A stretch of DNA of 6,765 nucleotides from TWA4 sp051879215 (GTDB lineage Bacteria > Bacillota > Clostridia > Lachnospirales > Lachnospiraceae): positions 1 to 6,765 of the forward strand of contig JBJELP010000272.1 in the NCBI GenBank assembly GCA_051879215.1, in the 5' to 3' direction. The translations under genes were made by a program, and so were the position numbers. Under the pieces are notes generated by a model. That model did not search any database. It was not told where the DNA came from and saw only the letters and a list, made by a program, of their open reading frames with translations. Shown here one piece after another: positions 6,102 to 6,765 of this stretch. Positions within the stretch are counted from its first letter, which is position 1. Each line of letters starts with the position of its first letter.

Positions 6102-6130
6102 AGTGTACATGATTCTCTTATCAGTGTCAA
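6102..6130 (-). promoter_or_regulatory. Candidate promoter for the minus-strand small RNA
   Basis: On the - strand a perfect TTGACA (6125-6130) is followed after 17 nt by TACACT (6102-6107; 4 of 6 match to TATAAT). The predicted start is near 6095, 75 nt before the end of the terminator T-tract. CTCTT (6115-6119) and AAGAG (6129-6133) form a small inverted repeat over the promoter that might be a regulator site. Confidence 0.5.
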
Positions 6131-6338
6131 GAGTGTTAAGCATTTAAGTGCATTGAAACCGTTTTACAGCTCCTCTGTATTTATCCACAATGAAACAGTT
6201 CATTATCTGGCTGGTGATTTGTATTTCATGCTGCAGGTTATGTGTGTGATACAGATTACTGAAGCCTGGAAACCGTATGCAGAATGATTTGGTTCGGGAG
6301 GGATAATTCTGTGTACATTCTATATGGAGGGAATCACT
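6131..6338 (+). other. Upstream region of the 141-aa gene, no clear promoter
   Basis: No supportable gene is present; the longest open frame starts at a GTG without a ribosome binding site. I found no -35/-10 pair at proper spacing close to the downstream gene. GATAAT at 6301-6306 is -10-like but has no -35 partner. GTGTACAT occurs at 6311-6318 and also at 6103-6110, 208 bp apart. The downstream gene may be transcribed from the consensus promoter at 5897 or by an alternative sigma factor. Confidence 0.4.
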
Positions 6339-6764
6339 ATGGTAAGAATAAGAGTAGAAAGATTAAGAAATTTACCCTATCCGCAAAGTATGATCCGTAT
6401 TGACGAAAGGACTTCTTCATGGGAATTTACGAATAATGATGGTTTGTATATCTGTACCAATCTCTATTGTATCAGAAACGTGTCCATGGCGGATATGGGG
6501 AATCTGGAACCGGAAATTGAATGTGAGATTCTGGATGCCTGTGGAAAAGTCAGATATACCAAAATCAGCAGACATACAGCGAAGTTTGCAGCAACCATGA
6601 AACTTGCCATTCCGATTAAAATTTACGATCTGTCAAATGTATTTCCGGATTGGGAAAAAAAGATGCGGGTTATCAGACTTCGTGTCGTATTTCGGGACCC
6701 GAAGGATCCACGGGATCCCATGGCGGCAGTGATCGATCCGAGGAATCCTTTATCGGCGGCATAA
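6339..6764 (+). CDS. Conserved-looking hypothetical protein, 141 aa
   Basis: The start is set at the ATG at 6339, not the in-frame ATG at 6324, because GGAGGG (6326-6331) lies 7 nt before it and overlaps the upstream ATG. The stop is TAA at 6762-6764, so the gene is complete. The protein begins MVRIRVERLRNLP and looks beta-rich, with alternating hydrophobic strands (about 55-68, 88-97, 109-118), W28, W105 and three Cys (C39, C44, C62; a fourth at C68). The last 24 residues are Pro/Asp-rich, with DP or NP five times (RDPKDPRDP, IDPRNP), and probably unstructured. There is no signal peptide or membrane segment, so it is likely cytoplasmic. I do not recognise the family. Being alone on the + strand next to the RNA region, its context gives no functional clue. 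Confidence 0.75.
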   Translation: MVRIRVERLRNLPYPQSMIRIDERTSSWEFTNNDGLYICTNLYCIRNVSMADMGNLEPEIECEILDACGKVRYTKISRHTAKFAATMKLAIPIKIYDLSNVFPDWEKKMRVIRLRVVFRDPKDPRDPMAAVIDPRNPLSAA

Positions 6765-6765
6765 A

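Noticed and set aside
6090..6287. 65-codon + strand open frame
   Set aside because: It starts at GTG in a GT-rich run with no ribosome binding site, and overlaps the putative small RNA promoter; composition gives no sign of a real protein.
1..6765. CRISPR array, tRNA or rRNA gene, insertion sequence, integrase or attachment site
   Set aside because: No regularly spaced repeats, cloverleaf, conserved rRNA stretch, transposase reading frame or long terminal repeats were seen on either strand.

Overview
The window reads as chromosomal DNA of a Gram-positive anaerobe, most likely a clostridium (Lachnospirales/Eubacteriales-like). The grounds are a multi-cluster formate dehydrogenase joined to a NuoF/HydB-type diaphorase, strong AGGAGG-type ribosome binding sites, moderate-to-low GC with AT-rich spacers, and sigma-A-like promoters. 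The species cannot be named from the sequence alone.

Region 1 (1-3031, + strand) is the 3' end of an energy-metabolism operon. The last 39 codons of a NuoF/HydB-like flavin/iron-sulfur subunit are followed by an intergenic two-tier hairpin. Next comes a complete 900-aa formate dehydrogenase catalytic subunit with a NuoG-like N-terminus and Cys, not selenocysteine, at the active site. The operon closes with a small hairpin and a strong intrinsic terminator. Together the genes describe a soluble formate dehydrogenase that exchanges electrons with NAD(P)H, and perhaps ferredoxin.

Region 2 (3039-5681, - strand, convergent with region 1) is a two-gene operon with an ATGA overlap. The first gene encodes an XRE-type helix-turn-helix protein with a large C-terminal region I do not recognise. 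The second encodes a 477-aa protein with the HD, synthetase-fold and TGS layout of a RelA/SpoT (RSH) enzyme. Key catalytic residues of both the ppGpp hydrolase and the synthetase are replaced, and the C-terminal regulatory domains of long RSH proteins are missing. It is best described as a pseudo-RSH. A candidate promoter and a 7-7-7 inverted repeat lie upstream. This pair is the best candidate in the window for an undescribed system.

Region 3 (about 5682-6338) has no convincing long gene, but it does have transcription signals. A perfect consensus promoter (TTGACA-17-TATAAT) on the + strand drives a potentially structured leader with a 38-codon ORF. Facing it on the - strand, a promoter-like element and a textbook intrinsic terminator delimit a possible small RNA of about 75 nt, antisense to the end of that ORF.

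Region 4 (6339-6764, + strand) is a complete 141-aa protein of unknown function with an excellent ribosome binding site. It ends one base before the window edge.
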